DNA from: Curtobacterium sp. MCSS17_008
GTDB lineage: Bacteria; Actinomycetota; Actinomycetes; Actinomycetales; Microbacteriaceae
Length of the DNA stretch: 64,000 nt
NCBI RefSeq assembly: GCF_003234185.1
Contig: NZ_QKSM01000012.1
Location: 22,354 to 86,353 of the forward strand
Direction: 5' to 3'
The translations under genes and the position numbers were made by a program. The notes under the pieces are model-generated. The model was not told the origin of the DNA. It ran no database searches and saw nothing but the letters and a program-made list of their open reading frames with translations. The stretch's first letter is position 1; each line of letters starts with the position of its first letter. Of the stretch, positions 27,688-36,906 are shown piece after piece.

Positions 27688-28620
27688 ATGACCAACCTCC
27701 CCGAGGGTGACGCCCGCGCCGCGCGGAACGAACGACGGGAAGCCGCACGCCAGCGCGCCCAACGCGCGCGGGCCCAGCAGAAGCGCCGGCAGCGCGGGAC
27801 CCGTCTCGGGCTGCAGATCGGCCTCGGCGTCGTGCTCCTGGCCGCGGCGACGATCGTCACGCTCGTGCTCGTCGACTCGGTGAAGCCCGCCGGTCCCGGC
27901 CCCGCCACGATGTCGCAGGGCGGCATCACGATCGGGCAGGACCTCGAGGCCGTCGGGTCGTCCGCGTCGCCGTCGCCGAGCGCGACCGACGGGTCCGGCA
28001 CGGTGCGCATCACCATGTACGTCGACTACCTCTGCCCGACGTGCGGCGCGTTCGAGGAGGCGAACGGCGACTACATCGCGAGCCTGGTGGACTCCGGCGC
28101 CGCCACGGTCGACATCCACCCGGTCGCCGTCCTGACGAACCGGTCGCAGGGCACGAAGTACTCGCTCCGCGCCGCGAACGCCGCCGCGTGCGTGGCCGAC
28201 CGTTCGCCCGACCAGTTCTTCGCCGTGAACCAGGCGCTCTTCGCCCGCCAGCCGGAGGAGGGGACGACGGGGCTGACCGACGCGCAGCTCCAGCAGCTCG
28301 TCACCGGGGTCGACGGCGTGCAGGACAAGGGCGCCATCCGCGACTGCATCGCGGACCAGACCTACGCGAAGTGGGTCGACGAGCGCACCACCGAGGTGAC
28401 CGAGGGGGAGATCCCCGGTTCGTCGCTCCGCGAGTTCCCGGGCACGCCCCTCGTCCTGGTGAACGGCAAGCAGTACGAGCTGACCTCGCCGATCACGAAC
28501 GACGACTTCCGCACCTTCGTGCTCTCGGCGGCCGGCGCGACGGAGTCGACGCCCACGCCGACCCCCTCGTCGACGCGGTCGCCCCGCAGCACGCCCTCGG
28601 CGAGCCCGACCGCCGGCTGA
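27688..28620 (+). CDS. Membrane-anchored DsbA-like thiol oxidoreductase
   Basis: A 310-residue protein. An Arg/Ala/Gln-rich cytoplasmic N-terminus (1-40) precedes one membrane segment (about 41-63), then an outer thioredoxin-fold DsbA-like domain with active site CPTC (116-119) in YVDYLCPTCGAFE, and a helical insert. The tail is Thr/Pro/Ser-rich. It probably forms or isomerises disulfides in exported proteins. A TACGAT -10 box is at 27613-27618, giving a leader of about 65 bases. I see nothing else in the 248-base divergent region. Confidence 0.88.
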   Translation: MTNLPEGDARAARNERREAARQRAQRARAQQKRRQRGTRLGLQIGLGVVLLAAATIVTLVLVDSVKPAGPGPATMSQGGITIGQDLEAVGSSASPSPSATDGSGTVRITMYVDYLCPTCGAFEEANGDYIASLVDSGAATVDIHPVAVLTNRSQGTKYSLRAANAAACVADRSPDQFFAVNQALFARQPEEGTTGLTDAQLQQLVTGVDGVQDKGAIRDCIADQTYAKWVDERTTEVTEGEIPGSSLREFPGTPLVLVNGKQYELTSPITNDDFRTFVLSAAGATESTPTPTPSSTRSPRSTPSASPTAG

Positions 28621-28648
28621 TCCACGCGGTCGGTGCCGCGACGTGACC

Positions 28649-28689
28649 GACGGGAGGCTCCCCACCGGACCGGTGGGGAGCCTCCCGTC
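28649..28689. terminator. Bidirectional terminator palindrome
   Basis: Nearly uninterrupted palindrome with 20-base arms (28649-28668 and 28670-28689) between two convergent genes. It shares GACGGGAGGC with the recurring family but the inner half differs. Confidence 0.75.
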
Positions 28690-28728
28690 CGTCCCTGGCG
28701 GGTCGGCGCGCTGCGGCCGACGACGTGC

Positions 28729-29619
28729 TCAGAGCGACGAGCCCGGCACGCTGAAGGTGTCGCACGCGGTCGCGCCGCGCTCGTACCCGCGGACGAACCA
28801 GGCCTGTCGCTGCACGCTCGAGCCGTGCGTGAACGAGTCCGGGTCGACGCGGCCCGTGGCCCGCTCCTGGATGCTGTCGTCGCCGACGGCGCTCGCCGCG
28901 GACAGGGCGTCGGCGACCTGCGACCGCGTGACGGGCTCGAAGAACGTCTCGCCGTTCGCGTCCTCGGTCGTGGCGGCCGACCCCACCCAGGCGCCGGCGT
29001 AGCAGTCGGCCTGCAGCTCGACGCGGACGCTGCCCGACGACGCCCCGGTCCCCGAGCGGTCGGTGTCCGCGAACGTGCCCTGGAGCTGCTGCACGTGGTG
29101 TCCCCACTCGTGCGCGACGACGTACATCTGCGCGAGCGGACCGCCGGACGAGCCGTAGCGGGACTGCAGGTCGTCGTAGAAGGCGGTGTCGAGGAAGATC
29201 GAGCGGTCGGGCGGGCAGTAGAACGGTCCGGTCGCGGCGGAGGCCTGCCCGCACCCGGTGCCGGTCGACCCGTCGAAGAGCACGAACCCGGGCGTCGTGT
29301 ACGAGATGCCGAGGGTGCCGGCCTCGTCGCTCCAGTAGTCGTCGAGGGACTCGGCAGCGCCCTCCATGCGGCACTCCACGCGCAGGTTCGCGTCTCGACC
29401 GGTGCGGCACTCCTCGGCGGGCTGCACCGTCTGGTCCTGCTGCTGGATCTGCGTGGTGCCGTCGCTGCCGACGATGCCGCTGAGGTCCACGCCGGTGAAC
29501 TGCGCGATGAGGAACACCACGATCGCCGCGACGCCCACGCCGCCCCCGCCGATCGCCGCGGTCCGACCGCGGCGCTGCACCTTCCCGCCGGAGAGCTGCG
29601 AGTCCTCGTTGAACGTCAT
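28729..29619 (-). CDS. Neutral zinc metallopeptidase, YpfJ family
   Basis: A 296-residue protein with a short N-terminal cytoplasmic part, one membrane segment (about 22-41) and an outer domain holding the zinc motif HEWGH (170-174) and a downstream VELQADCYAGAW, where the Glu would be the third ligand. This is the family called neutral zinc metallopeptidase (YpfJ). Substrates are unknown. ATG 29619 gives the expected N-terminus MTFNEDSQLSGG. Confidence 0.9.
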   Translation of the reverse strand: MTFNEDSQLSGGKVQRRGRTAAIGGGGVGVAAIVVFLIAQFTGVDLSGIVGSDGTTQIQQQDQTVQPAEECRTGRDANLRVECRMEGAAESLDDYWSDEAGTLGISYTTPGFVLFDGSTGTGCGQASAATGPFYCPPDRSIFLDTAFYDDLQSRYGSSGGPLAQMYVVAHEWGHHVQQLQGTFADTDRSGTGASSGSVRVELQADCYAGAWVGSAATTEDANGETFFEPVTRSQVADALSAASAVGDDSIQERATGRVDPDSFTHGSSVQRQAWFVRGYERGATACDTFSVPGSSL

Positions 29620-29709
29620 GCCGCCGACCGTACCCGGAGCCGGCCCGCGTAGCGTCGGGCTCGTCGAAGACCGACGACACATGTCGCACAAACCGGAAGG
29701 AACAGGACC

Positions 29710-30852
29710 ATGGTCACTCCCGTCAGCACCGTGATGAGCCCCGCCCGCTACGTGCAGGGGAAGGACGCGATCACCCGGGTCGGCGAGTTCGTCGCGCCGA
29801 TCGGGAAGCGTCCGCTGCTCGTCGCCGACGACGTCGTCTGGGGCATCGTCGAGGACGCCGTCCGCTCGAGCTTCGACGGGGCCGGGCTGCCCGTGGAACG
29901 CGTCGGCTTCGGGCGCTTCGCCACCCCGCAGGCCATCGACGACCTCACCGCGACGATCCGCGAGACGGGGTCGGACGTGGTCGTCGGGCTCGGCGGCGGT
30001 TCCGCGATCGACGCCGCGAAGGCGTCCGGGCACCTCGCCGGTGTCCGCTGGGTGAGCGTGCCGACCGCAGCCTCGACGGACGCACCGACCTCGGCGCTCG
30101 CGGTCGTGTACTCGGAGGAGGGCGAGTTCATCGAGTACCGCTTCTTCCCGCACAACCCCGACCTCGTGCTCATCGACACGAAGCTCGTCGCGAACGCCCC
30201 CGTGCAGTTCCTCGTCGCGGGCATCGGCGACGCCCTCGCCACCTGGGTCGAGGCCAGGGCCGCGAAGCGCGCCAACGCCGACACCATGGCGGGTGGGCTG
30301 CAGACCGAGACCGGTGTCGCCCTCGCCGAGCTGTCCTGGCGACTCCTGCACGAGAACGCCCTGCAGGCCATCGAGTCCGTGCAGGCGAAGGTCGTCACGC
30401 CGGCGCTCGAGAAGGTGGTCGAGGCGAACACGCTGCTGTCCGGCCTGGGCTTCGAGTCCGGCGGGCTCGCGGCCGCGCACGCCATCCACAACGGCCTCAC
30501 CGCGGCACCGCAGGCGCACGGCCTCGCCCACGGGCAGAAGGTCAACGTCGGCACCGTCGCGCAGCTCGTGCTCGAAGGCGCCCCAGCCGAGGAGATCGAG
30601 GACTTCGTCGTGTTCACCACGAAGGTCGGCCTGCCGAACACGCTCACCGAGATCGGGCTGGCCGTCGACGACCGCGACGTGCTGCAGGCCGTCGCCGAGG
30701 CGGCCACCGTGGAGAGCGAGACCATCCACAACATGCCGTTCCCGGTGACCGCCGAGGCCGTCGTCGACGCGCTCGTCGCCATCGAGGGGATCTCGCGCAG
30801 CATCCGTGCCGCCCACGGACTGCCGGAGCCGGAGCCCTACCGAGCCCACTGA
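29710..30852 (+). CDS. gldA: Glycerol dehydrogenase
   Basis: A 380-residue iron-containing-alcohol-dehydrogenase-family enzyme that oxidises glycerol to dihydroxyacetone with NAD. The nucleotide loop GLGGGSAIDAAK is at 93-104, and the metal ligands are at the expected places: Asp174 (GIGDALATW), His257 (AAAHAIH) and His274 (GLAHGQK). The length matches GldA. A GGAAGGAACA ribosome binding site precedes the ATG. A DUF2090 gene follows by 65 bases. Confidence 0.92.
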   Translation: MVTPVSTVMSPARYVQGKDAITRVGEFVAPIGKRPLLVADDVVWGIVEDAVRSSFDGAGLPVERVGFGRFATPQAIDDLTATIRETGSDVVVGLGGGSAIDAAKASGHLAGVRWVSVPTAASTDAPTSALAVVYSEEGEFIEYRFFPHNPDLVLIDTKLVANAPVQFLVAGIGDALATWVEARAAKRANADTMAGGLQTETGVALAELSWRLLHENALQAIESVQAKVVTPALEKVVEANTLLSGLGFESGGLAAAHAIHNGLTAAPQAHGLAHGQKVNVGTVAQLVLEGAPAEEIEDFVVFTTKVGLPNTLTEIGLAVDDRDVLQAVAEAATVESETIHNMPFPVTAEAVVDALVAIEGISRSIRAAHGLPEPEPYRAH

Positions 30853-30917
30853 GCGCGAGCAGACCGAGCCCACGCCGACTGAGTCGGCACGCCAGGGGGT
30901 GCGAGCAGCATGGCGGC

Positions 30918-31859
30918 ATGGCCGACCTCGACGAACAGCACCCCCTCTTCCTCCTCGCGATGGACCAGCGGTCCTCGCTCCTGTCGCACACCTACGGTGA
31001 CGAGTCCGGCGAGCCCGCCGACGAGGCCGACGCCGAACGCGTCCGCGCGGGCAAGCAGCTCGTCTACCGCGGGGTGCTCAGCGCGCTCGCCGCGGGGGCG
31101 TCGCGCGAGCGGACCGGCGTCCTCGTCGACGAGCGCTACGGCGCCGACGTCGCCCGGCTCGTCCGCGAGGCCGGGCTCCAGCTCGCGATGCCGATCGAGC
31201 GCTCCGGCCGCGACTGGTTCGAGCTCGAGTACGGCGACGACTGGATCGCGCACGTCGACGCGTTCGACCCCGACTTCGTGAAGGTCCTGGTCCGGGACAA
31301 CCCCGCGTTCGACGCGGGTGACCGGCAGGCCCAGGCCGAGCGGCTCGCCGAGGTCTCCCGCGCCCTGCACGAGGCCGACCGGGCGTTCCTGGTCGAACTG
31401 CTCGTGCCCGGCACCGACGAGCAGCAGGCGTCCACGGACGACTACGACCGTGACGTCCGGCCCGGGCTCGTCGTCGAGGTGGTCGGCTACCTGCAGGAGC
31501 ACGGCGTCGAGCCCGACGTCTGGAAGCTCGAGGGCCTCGACCGCAGCGAGGACGCCGAGCGGGTCGTCGCCGCGGTCCGCGCCGGTGGCCGTGACGGCGT
31601 GCAGTGCATCGTGCTCGGTCGCGACGCCCCCGAGGAGCAGCTCGACCACTGGCTGCGGGTCGCCGCACCCGTCGACGGCTTCGTCGGCTTCGCGATCGGC
31701 CGGAGCAACTGGGAGGACGCCCTCGACGACGTGGTGCAGCAGGGCCTGGACCACGAGGCGGCCGAGCGTCTGATCGCCGCGAACTACCGGCACTTCGTCG
31801 ACACCTGGCTCGAGGCTCGCCCCGACGTCGTCCACGGGGTGGACGCCGGCGCGGCCTGA
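30918..31859 (+). CDS. DUF2090 protein, IolC C-terminal / KDGP-aldolase-like
   Basis: A 313-residue protein starting HPLFLLAMDQRSSL, the opening of the DUF2090 domain, which in some bacteria is fused to the inositol-catabolic kinase IolC and resembles a class I aldolase barrel. Key stretches are GVLVDERYG, LAMPIERSG, FVKVLVR, VWKLEG and GFAIGRSNWEDAL, fitting a TIM barrel with a Lys in VWKLEG. The stand-alone form and its position after gldA suggest polyol or sugar-acid catabolism, but the reaction is not known. ATG 30910 opens a different frame and is rejected. Confidence 0.82.
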   Translation: MADLDEQHPLFLLAMDQRSSLLSHTYGDESGEPADEADAERVRAGKQLVYRGVLSALAAGASRERTGVLVDERYGADVARLVREAGLQLAMPIERSGRDWFELEYGDDWIAHVDAFDPDFVKVLVRDNPAFDAGDRQAQAERLAEVSRALHEADRAFLVELLVPGTDEQQASTDDYDRDVRPGLVVEVVGYLQEHGVEPDVWKLEGLDRSEDAERVVAAVRAGGRDGVQCIVLGRDAPEEQLDHWLRVAAPVDGFVGFAIGRSNWEDALDDVVQQGLDHEAAERLIAANYRHFVDTWLEARPDVVHGVDAGAA

Positions 31860-31891
31860 CCCACCGGCCGGGACCCGGGGGCGGCGCGGCG

Positions 31892-32662
31892 TCAGGTGCT
31901 GATCAGCGGTTCCACCGCCGCCAGGTCGTCGCCGATGCCGACGTCGACCAGCTCGATGCGCCCGGCCAAGGTGGCCCCCGGTCCGGTGAGCAGACCGGCC
32001 TTCACACCGCCGAACGTCACGGTGACGTCGGCGTGGAGCACGTGGTCATCCGCCACCGCCCCGGTGTCGGCGTCGACACCGCTCGGGACGTCGACGGCCA
32101 CGACGAACGGGGCGCGTTGGTCGCGGGCGAGCTCCCGGATCGCGTCGACGACCTGCCGGGCGGGGGAGCGGAGGGGCGTGCCGCCGCCCGCGCCGATGCC
32201 GAGGATCCCGTCGAGCACGATGTCGGCCCCGGCCGCTGCGTCGGCGGCGGCCGCTGCCAGGCGTTCGCCGTCCGGGACCGCTGCCGCGCGCAGGATGTCC
32301 GCGGCCCCCGCCTCGGTCGCGTCGGCCCGCGGGTCCGACGGCGCGTCCAGGAGGCGCGCACCGGCGTCCAGCGCGGCTGCCAGGCCCGCCTCGTGGACAC
32401 GTGGCCCGACCCGCAGCACCGCCACGTGCCTCCCGGCCGTCGCCAGACGTGCGCCCGCGAACAGGGCGTCGCCGCCGTTGTCGCCGCTGCCGACCAGCAG
32501 CAGCACCGAGCCCGGGCCGTCCTGCGGGCGGACCGCGGGGTCGTCGAGCAGGTCGGCGACGATCCGCGCCAAGCCGTCCGCGGCTCGCTGCATGAGGGGC
32601 TCCCCCGCCTCGAGGTGCGGCCGCTCCGCCGCCCGGACCTGATCGCCGCCGTAGCCGTCCAT
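31892..32662 (-). CDS. nnrE: NAD(P)H-hydrate epimerase
   Basis: About 256 residues of YjeF_N fold. It interconverts R and S forms of damaged, hydrated NAD(P)H so that the partner dehydratase can repair it. Motifs are GSGDNGGDALFAGARLA, VLDGILGIGAGG and VAVDVPSGVDADTG. I set the start at ATG 32662 because the N-terminus MDGYGGDQVRAAE resembles relatives; ATG 32674 is possible. The dehydratase domain is absent here, so it must be encoded elsewhere. Convergent with the DUF2090 gene, with no clear terminator in the 32-base gap. Confidence 0.85.
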   Translation of the reverse strand: MDGYGGDQVRAAERPHLEAGEPLMQRAADGLARIVADLLDDPAVRPQDGPGSVLLLVGSGDNGGDALFAGARLATAGRHVAVLRVGPRVHEAGLAAALDAGARLLDAPSDPRADATEAGAADILRAAAVPDGERLAAAAADAAAGADIVLDGILGIGAGGGTPLRSPARQVVDAIRELARDQRAPFVVAVDVPSGVDADTGAVADDHVLHADVTVTFGGVKAGLLTGPGATLAGRIELVDVGIGDDLAAVEPLIST

Positions 32663-32697
32663 GCCCACCACCATGCCCCCGGTAACCTGGTCGCGCC

Positions 32698-33483
32698 ATG
32701 TCACTCGTCCCCGAAGCGCCCCGTCCCCGTGCCGTGATGTCCCCGGACGGCCTGAAGCTCGCGACGTACGACTTCGGCGACCCGGACGCCCCCGTCGTGG
32801 TGGCCGTGCACGGCTTCGCGTCCGGTGCGGTCCTCAACTGGCACGCCTCCGGCTGGACCCGCGACCTCGTCCGCGCCGGCTACCGCGTCGTCGCGCTCGA
32901 CCAGCGCGGACACGGGGCCTCGTCGAAGCCGCACGACCCGGCCGCCTACTCGATGGACCTGCTCGTCGCCGACGTCACCACCGTCATCGACACGTACCTG
33001 CTCGACGACGTCGCCTTCCTCGGGTACTCGCTCGGGGCCCGGGTCGGCTGGCACACCGCCGAGCGGATCCCCGACCGCATCTCGCGGGCGGTGCTCGGCG
33101 GGATCCCGGACGCCGACCCGATGCGCCGCGTGGCCGTCGACCAGGCGAAGGCGTACATCGCCGACGGCACCCCGGCCGAGGACCGCGTCACGAACGGGTA
33201 CCTGCAGATGGCGGCGAACGTCGAGGGGAACGACCTGCGAGCACTCGTCGCGATGGTCGAGGGCATGCGGAACAGTGTGGAGCCGACGCCGGAGAACGCG
33301 CCGGCCCAGCCGATCCTCATGGCGGCCGGCAGCGAGGACGGCATCCGGGACAGCGCCGTGCGGCTGGCCGAGGCGGCACCCGACGCGTCGTTCTTCGAGA
33401 TCCCGCGGCGGAACCACTTCAACGCCCCCACGTCGCGTGACTTCCGTGAGCGCGCGATCGCCTTCCTGTCCGAGGGGCGCTGA
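32698..33483 (+). CDS. Alpha/beta hydrolase
   Basis: A 261-residue hydrolase with the nucleophile elbow GYSLGA (Ser near 108), oxyanion strand VVAVHGFASG and a C-terminal His in RRNHFNAP. The substrate is unknown. TAACCT at 32683-32688 ends nine bases before the ATG, indicating a very short or absent leader. Divergent from nnrE. Confidence 0.87.
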   Translation: MSLVPEAPRPRAVMSPDGLKLATYDFGDPDAPVVVAVHGFASGAVLNWHASGWTRDLVRAGYRVVALDQRGHGASSKPHDPAAYSMDLLVADVTTVIDTYLLDDVAFLGYSLGARVGWHTAERIPDRISRAVLGGIPDADPMRRVAVDQAKAYIADGTPAEDRVTNGYLQMAANVEGNDLRALVAMVEGMRNSVEPTPENAPAQPILMAAGSEDGIRDSAVRLAEAAPDASFFEIPRRNHFNAPTSRDFRERAIAFLSEGR

Positions 33484-33558
33484 GGGGGCGGCGCTGACCC
33501 CATGACGGGTACTGGCAGGTCCTCGCTGGCGGAGGGGACCGGGCGTAGCGTCCCGCCC

Positions 33559-34590
33559 ATGGACTACAGACTCCTCGGCAACAGCGGGACATCGGTGTCG
33601 ACGCTGACCCTCGGCACCATGACGTTCGGCAGCGAGGCCGACGAACCCACCTCCCACCAGATCATCGACACGTTCGTCGCCGCCGGCGGCACGCTCATCG
33701 ACACGGCGGACGTCTACTCCGGCAACGAGTCCGAACGCATCATCGGCCGATGGCTCGCCGCGCACCCGACCGAGGCGCAGCAGGTCGTCCTCGCCACGAA
33801 GGGGCGCTTCCCGCAGGGCGACGGCCCGAACGACCTCGGCCTGTCCCGCCGCCACCTGTCGCGTGCCCTCGACGCATCGCTCGAACGGCTCGGCGTCGAG
33901 ACCATCGACCTGTACCAGATGCACGCGTGGGACGCCCTGACGCCGATCGAGGAGACGCTCCGCTTCCTCGACGACGCCGTGTCCGCCGGCAAGATCGGCT
34001 CGTACGGCTTCTCGAACTACCTCGGCTACCAGGTCACGAAGGCCGTGTACGAGGCGAAGGCCCACGGCTGGGCGCCGCCGGTGACGCTGCAGCCGCAGTA
34101 CAACCTGCTCGTCCGCGACATCGAGCACGAGGTCGTCCCGGCCTGCCTCGACGCCGGCATCGGCCTGCTGCCGTGGTCGCCCCTCGCCGGCGGCTGGCTC
34201 TCCGGCAAGTACCAGCGCGACGAGGCGCCGACCGGCTCGACGCGGCTCGGTGAGAACCCGCAGCGCGGCATGGAGGCGTGGGAGGCCCGGAACGCGGACG
34301 AGCGCACGTGGAAGGTGCTCGACGCGGTGTCCACGGTCGCCGAGGCCCACGGTGCGTCGAAGTCGCAGGTCGCCCTCGCCTGGCTCCTCGCCCGGCCCGC
34401 CGTCACCAGCGTCATCCTGGGCGCCCGCACGGTCTCGCAGCTCGAGGACAACCTCGGAGCGGCCGACCTCGTGCTCACCGACGACGAGCTGCGGACCCTG
34501 ACCGAGGCCAGCGCACCGCGCGTCGACGACTACCCCTACGGCACGGCGGGCGTCGCACAGCGCGAGCGCCGCATCACCGGCGGGCGCTGA
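33559..34590 (+). CDS. Aldo/keto reductase
   Basis: A 343-residue TIM-barrel NADPH oxidoreductase with the catalytic tetrad visible: Asp and Tyr in DTADVYSGNESE, Lys in ATKGRF and His in YQMHAWD. The C-terminal cofactor region is VILGARTVSQLEDNL. ATG 33559 is preferred over 33502 because TAGCGT (33546-33551) ends seven bases before it, so the mRNA is probably leaderless. The native substrate is unknown. Confidence 0.92.
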   Translation: MDYRLLGNSGTSVSTLTLGTMTFGSEADEPTSHQIIDTFVAAGGTLIDTADVYSGNESERIIGRWLAAHPTEAQQVVLATKGRFPQGDGPNDLGLSRRHLSRALDASLERLGVETIDLYQMHAWDALTPIEETLRFLDDAVSAGKIGSYGFSNYLGYQVTKAVYEAKAHGWAPPVTLQPQYNLLVRDIEHEVVPACLDAGIGLLPWSPLAGGWLSGKYQRDEAPTGSTRLGENPQRGMEAWEARNADERTWKVLDAVSTVAEAHGASKSQVALAWLLARPAVTSVILGARTVSQLEDNLGAADLVLTDDELRTLTEASAPRVDDYPYGTAGVAQRERRITGGR

Positions 34591-34652
34591 CCGGGAGCCG
34601 CCCGGCGGGCACCCCGCGGGCCAGCAGCGGGAGCGCAGACGCGTCGGTGGAT

Positions 34653-34690
34653 CTGCATCGATCCGTGCGGGATCGCGCGGATCGATGCAG
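34653..34690. promoter_or_regulatory. Perfect palindrome, possible operator or RNA hairpin
   Basis: CTGCATCGATCCG at 34653-34665 is repeated inverted at 34678-34690 around a 12-base spacer. CATCGATGCA recurs near 34728. It lies in the 259-base gap between the aldo/keto reductase and glycosyltransferase genes. AT content is higher than in nearby terminators. It could be an operator, a terminator, or a remnant. Confidence 0.5.
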
Positions 34691-34792
34691 AACCATGGAC
34701 ACGTCGCCCGGACCGGTGTCACCATCGATGCACGACCGGCTGGTTACCGCGTCGAGCGCCCGGAACGCCCCCTGATCCGTGTTCCACGCGCC

Positions 34793-34824
34793 GGAGGGCC
34801 CGGACGACCGCGTCCGGGCCCTCC
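34793..34824 (+). terminator. Terminator hairpin before the glycosyltransferase gene
   Basis: Perfect 14-bp stem GGAGGGCCCGGACG (34793-34806 with 34811-34824) and a four-base loop. It ends 14 bases before the -10 box of the next gene, insulating that promoter. Confidence 0.75.
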
Positions 34825-34849
34825 GTCCTCGCCCCCGTAGGATCGTCTG

Positions 34850-36289
34850 GTGCCCAACCGACGTGCCCTCGTCCTCCAGGACCGCCGGGAGGTGCGACTC
34901 GTCGCCCTCGTGCTGCTCGCCCTGGCGGCCGCGTACCAGTGCTTCTGGCGCATCGCCGACGAGAACATCGGTGGGGACGAGGCGACCTACGTCCGCGCCG
35001 GCTTCGCGTACGTGCACGGAGCGTTCGACCAGAACCGCGAGCACCCGCCGACGGCGAAGTACCTGTTCGGTCTGGCGCAGCTCGTCGGCGGGGAGGGCGT
35101 CACCGCGCCCCGTGTCCTCGTCGCCGCCCTCGTGGTGCTCGGCGCGGTCGTCATGTTCGTGTGGCTCCGTGCCGAGGTCGGCTTCTGGGCGGGGTGGACC
35201 GCAGCCGCGCTGTGGACGCTGACGCCGCGGAGCGGTGCGGGCGCGCGCCTCGACCGGGTCGCGCTCCTCGACCCGGTGATGGTGTTCTTCGCCCTCGCCG
35301 CGCTGTTCGCCGTCTGGGTCTGGGCACGGTCCGGCCGGTGGTGGTGGCTCCCGCTCTCCGCGGTGCTCATGGCGGCGTCGGTGACGTCGAAGGCGTCGAC
35401 GCTCGTCCTGCTGCCCGTGTTCCTGCTCGCCCCGGTCCTGTTCCGACGGTGGCGCGCACTCGTCGTCGGGGGTGTCGTCTGGGCGGTCGCCTTCGTCGTG
35501 ACGGTGGTCGCGCTGTACGCCCCGATGGGCATGCGGTCCGCGGTGACCTACATGCTCACGTTCCAGGCGGGGCAGAACGAACACGGACACCTGGTCAGGA
35601 TCGCCGGTGAGACGCACCAGTTCGCGCCCTGGTGGGCGAACTGGTGGTTCCTGCTGCAGGGCGTCGGGCTGCCGGTGCTCGTCGTGCTCGCCACCGGCGT
35701 GCTGCTCGCGGTCGTCCTGCGTCCGGACCGGCTCGTGGTCTTCCTCGCGGCGCCGCTCGTGCTGCTCGTCGCGTTCTACACGGTCGCCGCGAAGATCGCG
35801 CTGCCGACCTACTACAGCGCGTGGACGCCCTGGATCGTCCTGCTCGCCGCGGTCGGCCTGGGTCGGCTGGCCGCCCTGCGTCCGCGACCGCTGACCGGTG
35901 CGATCGCAACGCTCCTGGTCGTCGTCGCGCTCGTCGGCAGCTTCCCGACCGCCCGCTCCGTGTGGCAGACGCGGCCGGAGGGCGTCGCGCGTCTCGTGCC
36001 GCTGCTGCGGAGCGAGGGCATCCGCGACGGCCGGATCTTCTTCGGGTCGATCACCCCGAGCGACTACGACCAGTACGTCGGCGACCGTGGCGTGCGCGAG
36101 GTCGCGGACGCGCCGTTCGAGGCGATCGTCGTCGGGCGGGACCGGCGCTTCCCGTTGCCCGAGGAGGTCGCCGAGCTGCTGCGCGACGAGCGCTCCTCGT
36201 TCGAGCGGGTGCGGCTCGACCGCATCGTCGTCTGGATCCCGGACGGTCGGATCGTGCAGGGCGCGGACGGCGCGCTCGACGTCCGCTGA
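34850..36289 (+). CDS. GT-C fold membrane glycosyltransferase (family 39-like)
   Basis: A 479-residue protein with about 10 membrane segments and a soluble C-terminal part (about 380-479). The first outer loop has the acidic DENIGGDEATYV, as in GT-C enzymes that use polyprenyl-phosphate sugars (ArnT/PMT-like), and HPPTAKYLFG follows. It probably glycosylates a cell-envelope molecule or protein; donor and acceptor are unknown. TAGGAT at 34838-34843 ends six bases before GTG 34850, so it is likely leaderless. Confidence 0.83.
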   Translation: MPNRRALVLQDRREVRLVALVLLALAAAYQCFWRIADENIGGDEATYVRAGFAYVHGAFDQNREHPPTAKYLFGLAQLVGGEGVTAPRVLVAALVVLGAVVMFVWLRAEVGFWAGWTAAALWTLTPRSGAGARLDRVALLDPVMVFFALAALFAVWVWARSGRWWWLPLSAVLMAASVTSKASTLVLLPVFLLAPVLFRRWRALVVGGVVWAVAFVVTVVALYAPMGMRSAVTYMLTFQAGQNEHGHLVRIAGETHQFAPWWANWWFLLQGVGLPVLVVLATGVLLAVVLRPDRLVVFLAAPLVLLVAFYTVAAKIALPTYYSAWTPWIVLLAAVGLGRLAALRPRPLTGAIATLLVVVALVGSFPTARSVWQTRPEGVARLVPLLRSEGIRDGRIFFGSITPSDYDQYVGDRGVREVADAPFEAIVVGRDRRFPLPEEVAELLRDERSSFERVRLDRIVVWIPDGRIVQGADGALDVR

Positions 36290-36323
36290 CGGCCGGCGGA
36301 CGGCTCGACACGTGGTCCTGACG

Positions 36324-36399
36324 TGGGGCCGGCAGCGGGACTCGAACCCGCAACCCCCGTATTACAAGTACGGTGCGCTACCAATTGCGCCATGCCGGC
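36324..36399 (-). tRNA. tRNA-Thr (anticodon TGT)
   Basis: On the minus strand a full cloverleaf is visible: acceptor GCCGGCA with TGCCGGC, a D arm, anticodon stem CCGTA/TACGG enclosing the loop CTTGTAA (anticodon TGT), and a T arm with GGTTCGAGTCC. The CCA end is encoded (36324-36326). Confidence 0.95.
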
Positions 36400-36435
36400 T
36401 GACGCGCCCATCCTAGCGGCGGACGCGTCAGGGTC

Positions 36436-36840
36436 TCATTCGCTCTTCTCGGAGAAGTTCAGCGACAGCGAGTTCATGCAGTAGCGGTCACCCGTCGGGG
36501 TGCCGAAGCCGTCCGGGAACACGTGCCCGAGGTGCGAGCCGCAGTTCGCGCAGCGGACCTCGGTGCGGACCATGCCGAGCGACTTGTCCTCGATGAGCTG
36601 CACGGCCTCGGGACGGACGGACTCGTAGAACGAGGGCCACCCGCAGCCGGAGTCGAACTTCGTGCCGCTCTGGAACAGCTCCGCGCCGCACGCCGCACAG
36701 GTGTAGATCCCGGCGCGCTCCTCGTCGAGCAGCTCGCCCGTCCACGGCCGCTCGGTCCCGGCCTGCCGGAGCACGGCGTACTGGTCCGGGGAGAGCTCTT
36801 CGCGCCACTGGGCGTCCGACTTGTCGACGTTGTACGCCAT
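36436..36840 (-). CDS. msrB: Peptide-methionine (R)-S-oxide reductase
   Basis: A 134-residue enzyme that repairs R-methionine sulfoxide in proteins. The two zinc-binding CxxC pairs are CAAC and CANC, and the catalytic Cys is in DRYCMNS near the C-terminus. GCGWPSFY and GHVFPDG are family signatures. ATG 36840 is chosen over an upstream ATG (MEEA) because it gives the usual N-terminus. Confidence 0.95.
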   Translation of the reverse strand: MAYNVDKSDAQWREELSPDQYAVLRQAGTERPWTGELLDEERAGIYTCAACGAELFQSGTKFDSGCGWPSFYESVRPEAVQLIEDKSLGMVRTEVRCANCGSHLGHVFPDGFGTPTGDRYCMNSLSLNFSEKSE

Positions 36841-36906
36841 TGCTTCCTCCATGCTTCCGGTCGGGGCTCGATGGTGACGCCCGACCCCTTCAGTAAACTC
36901 GCGACG

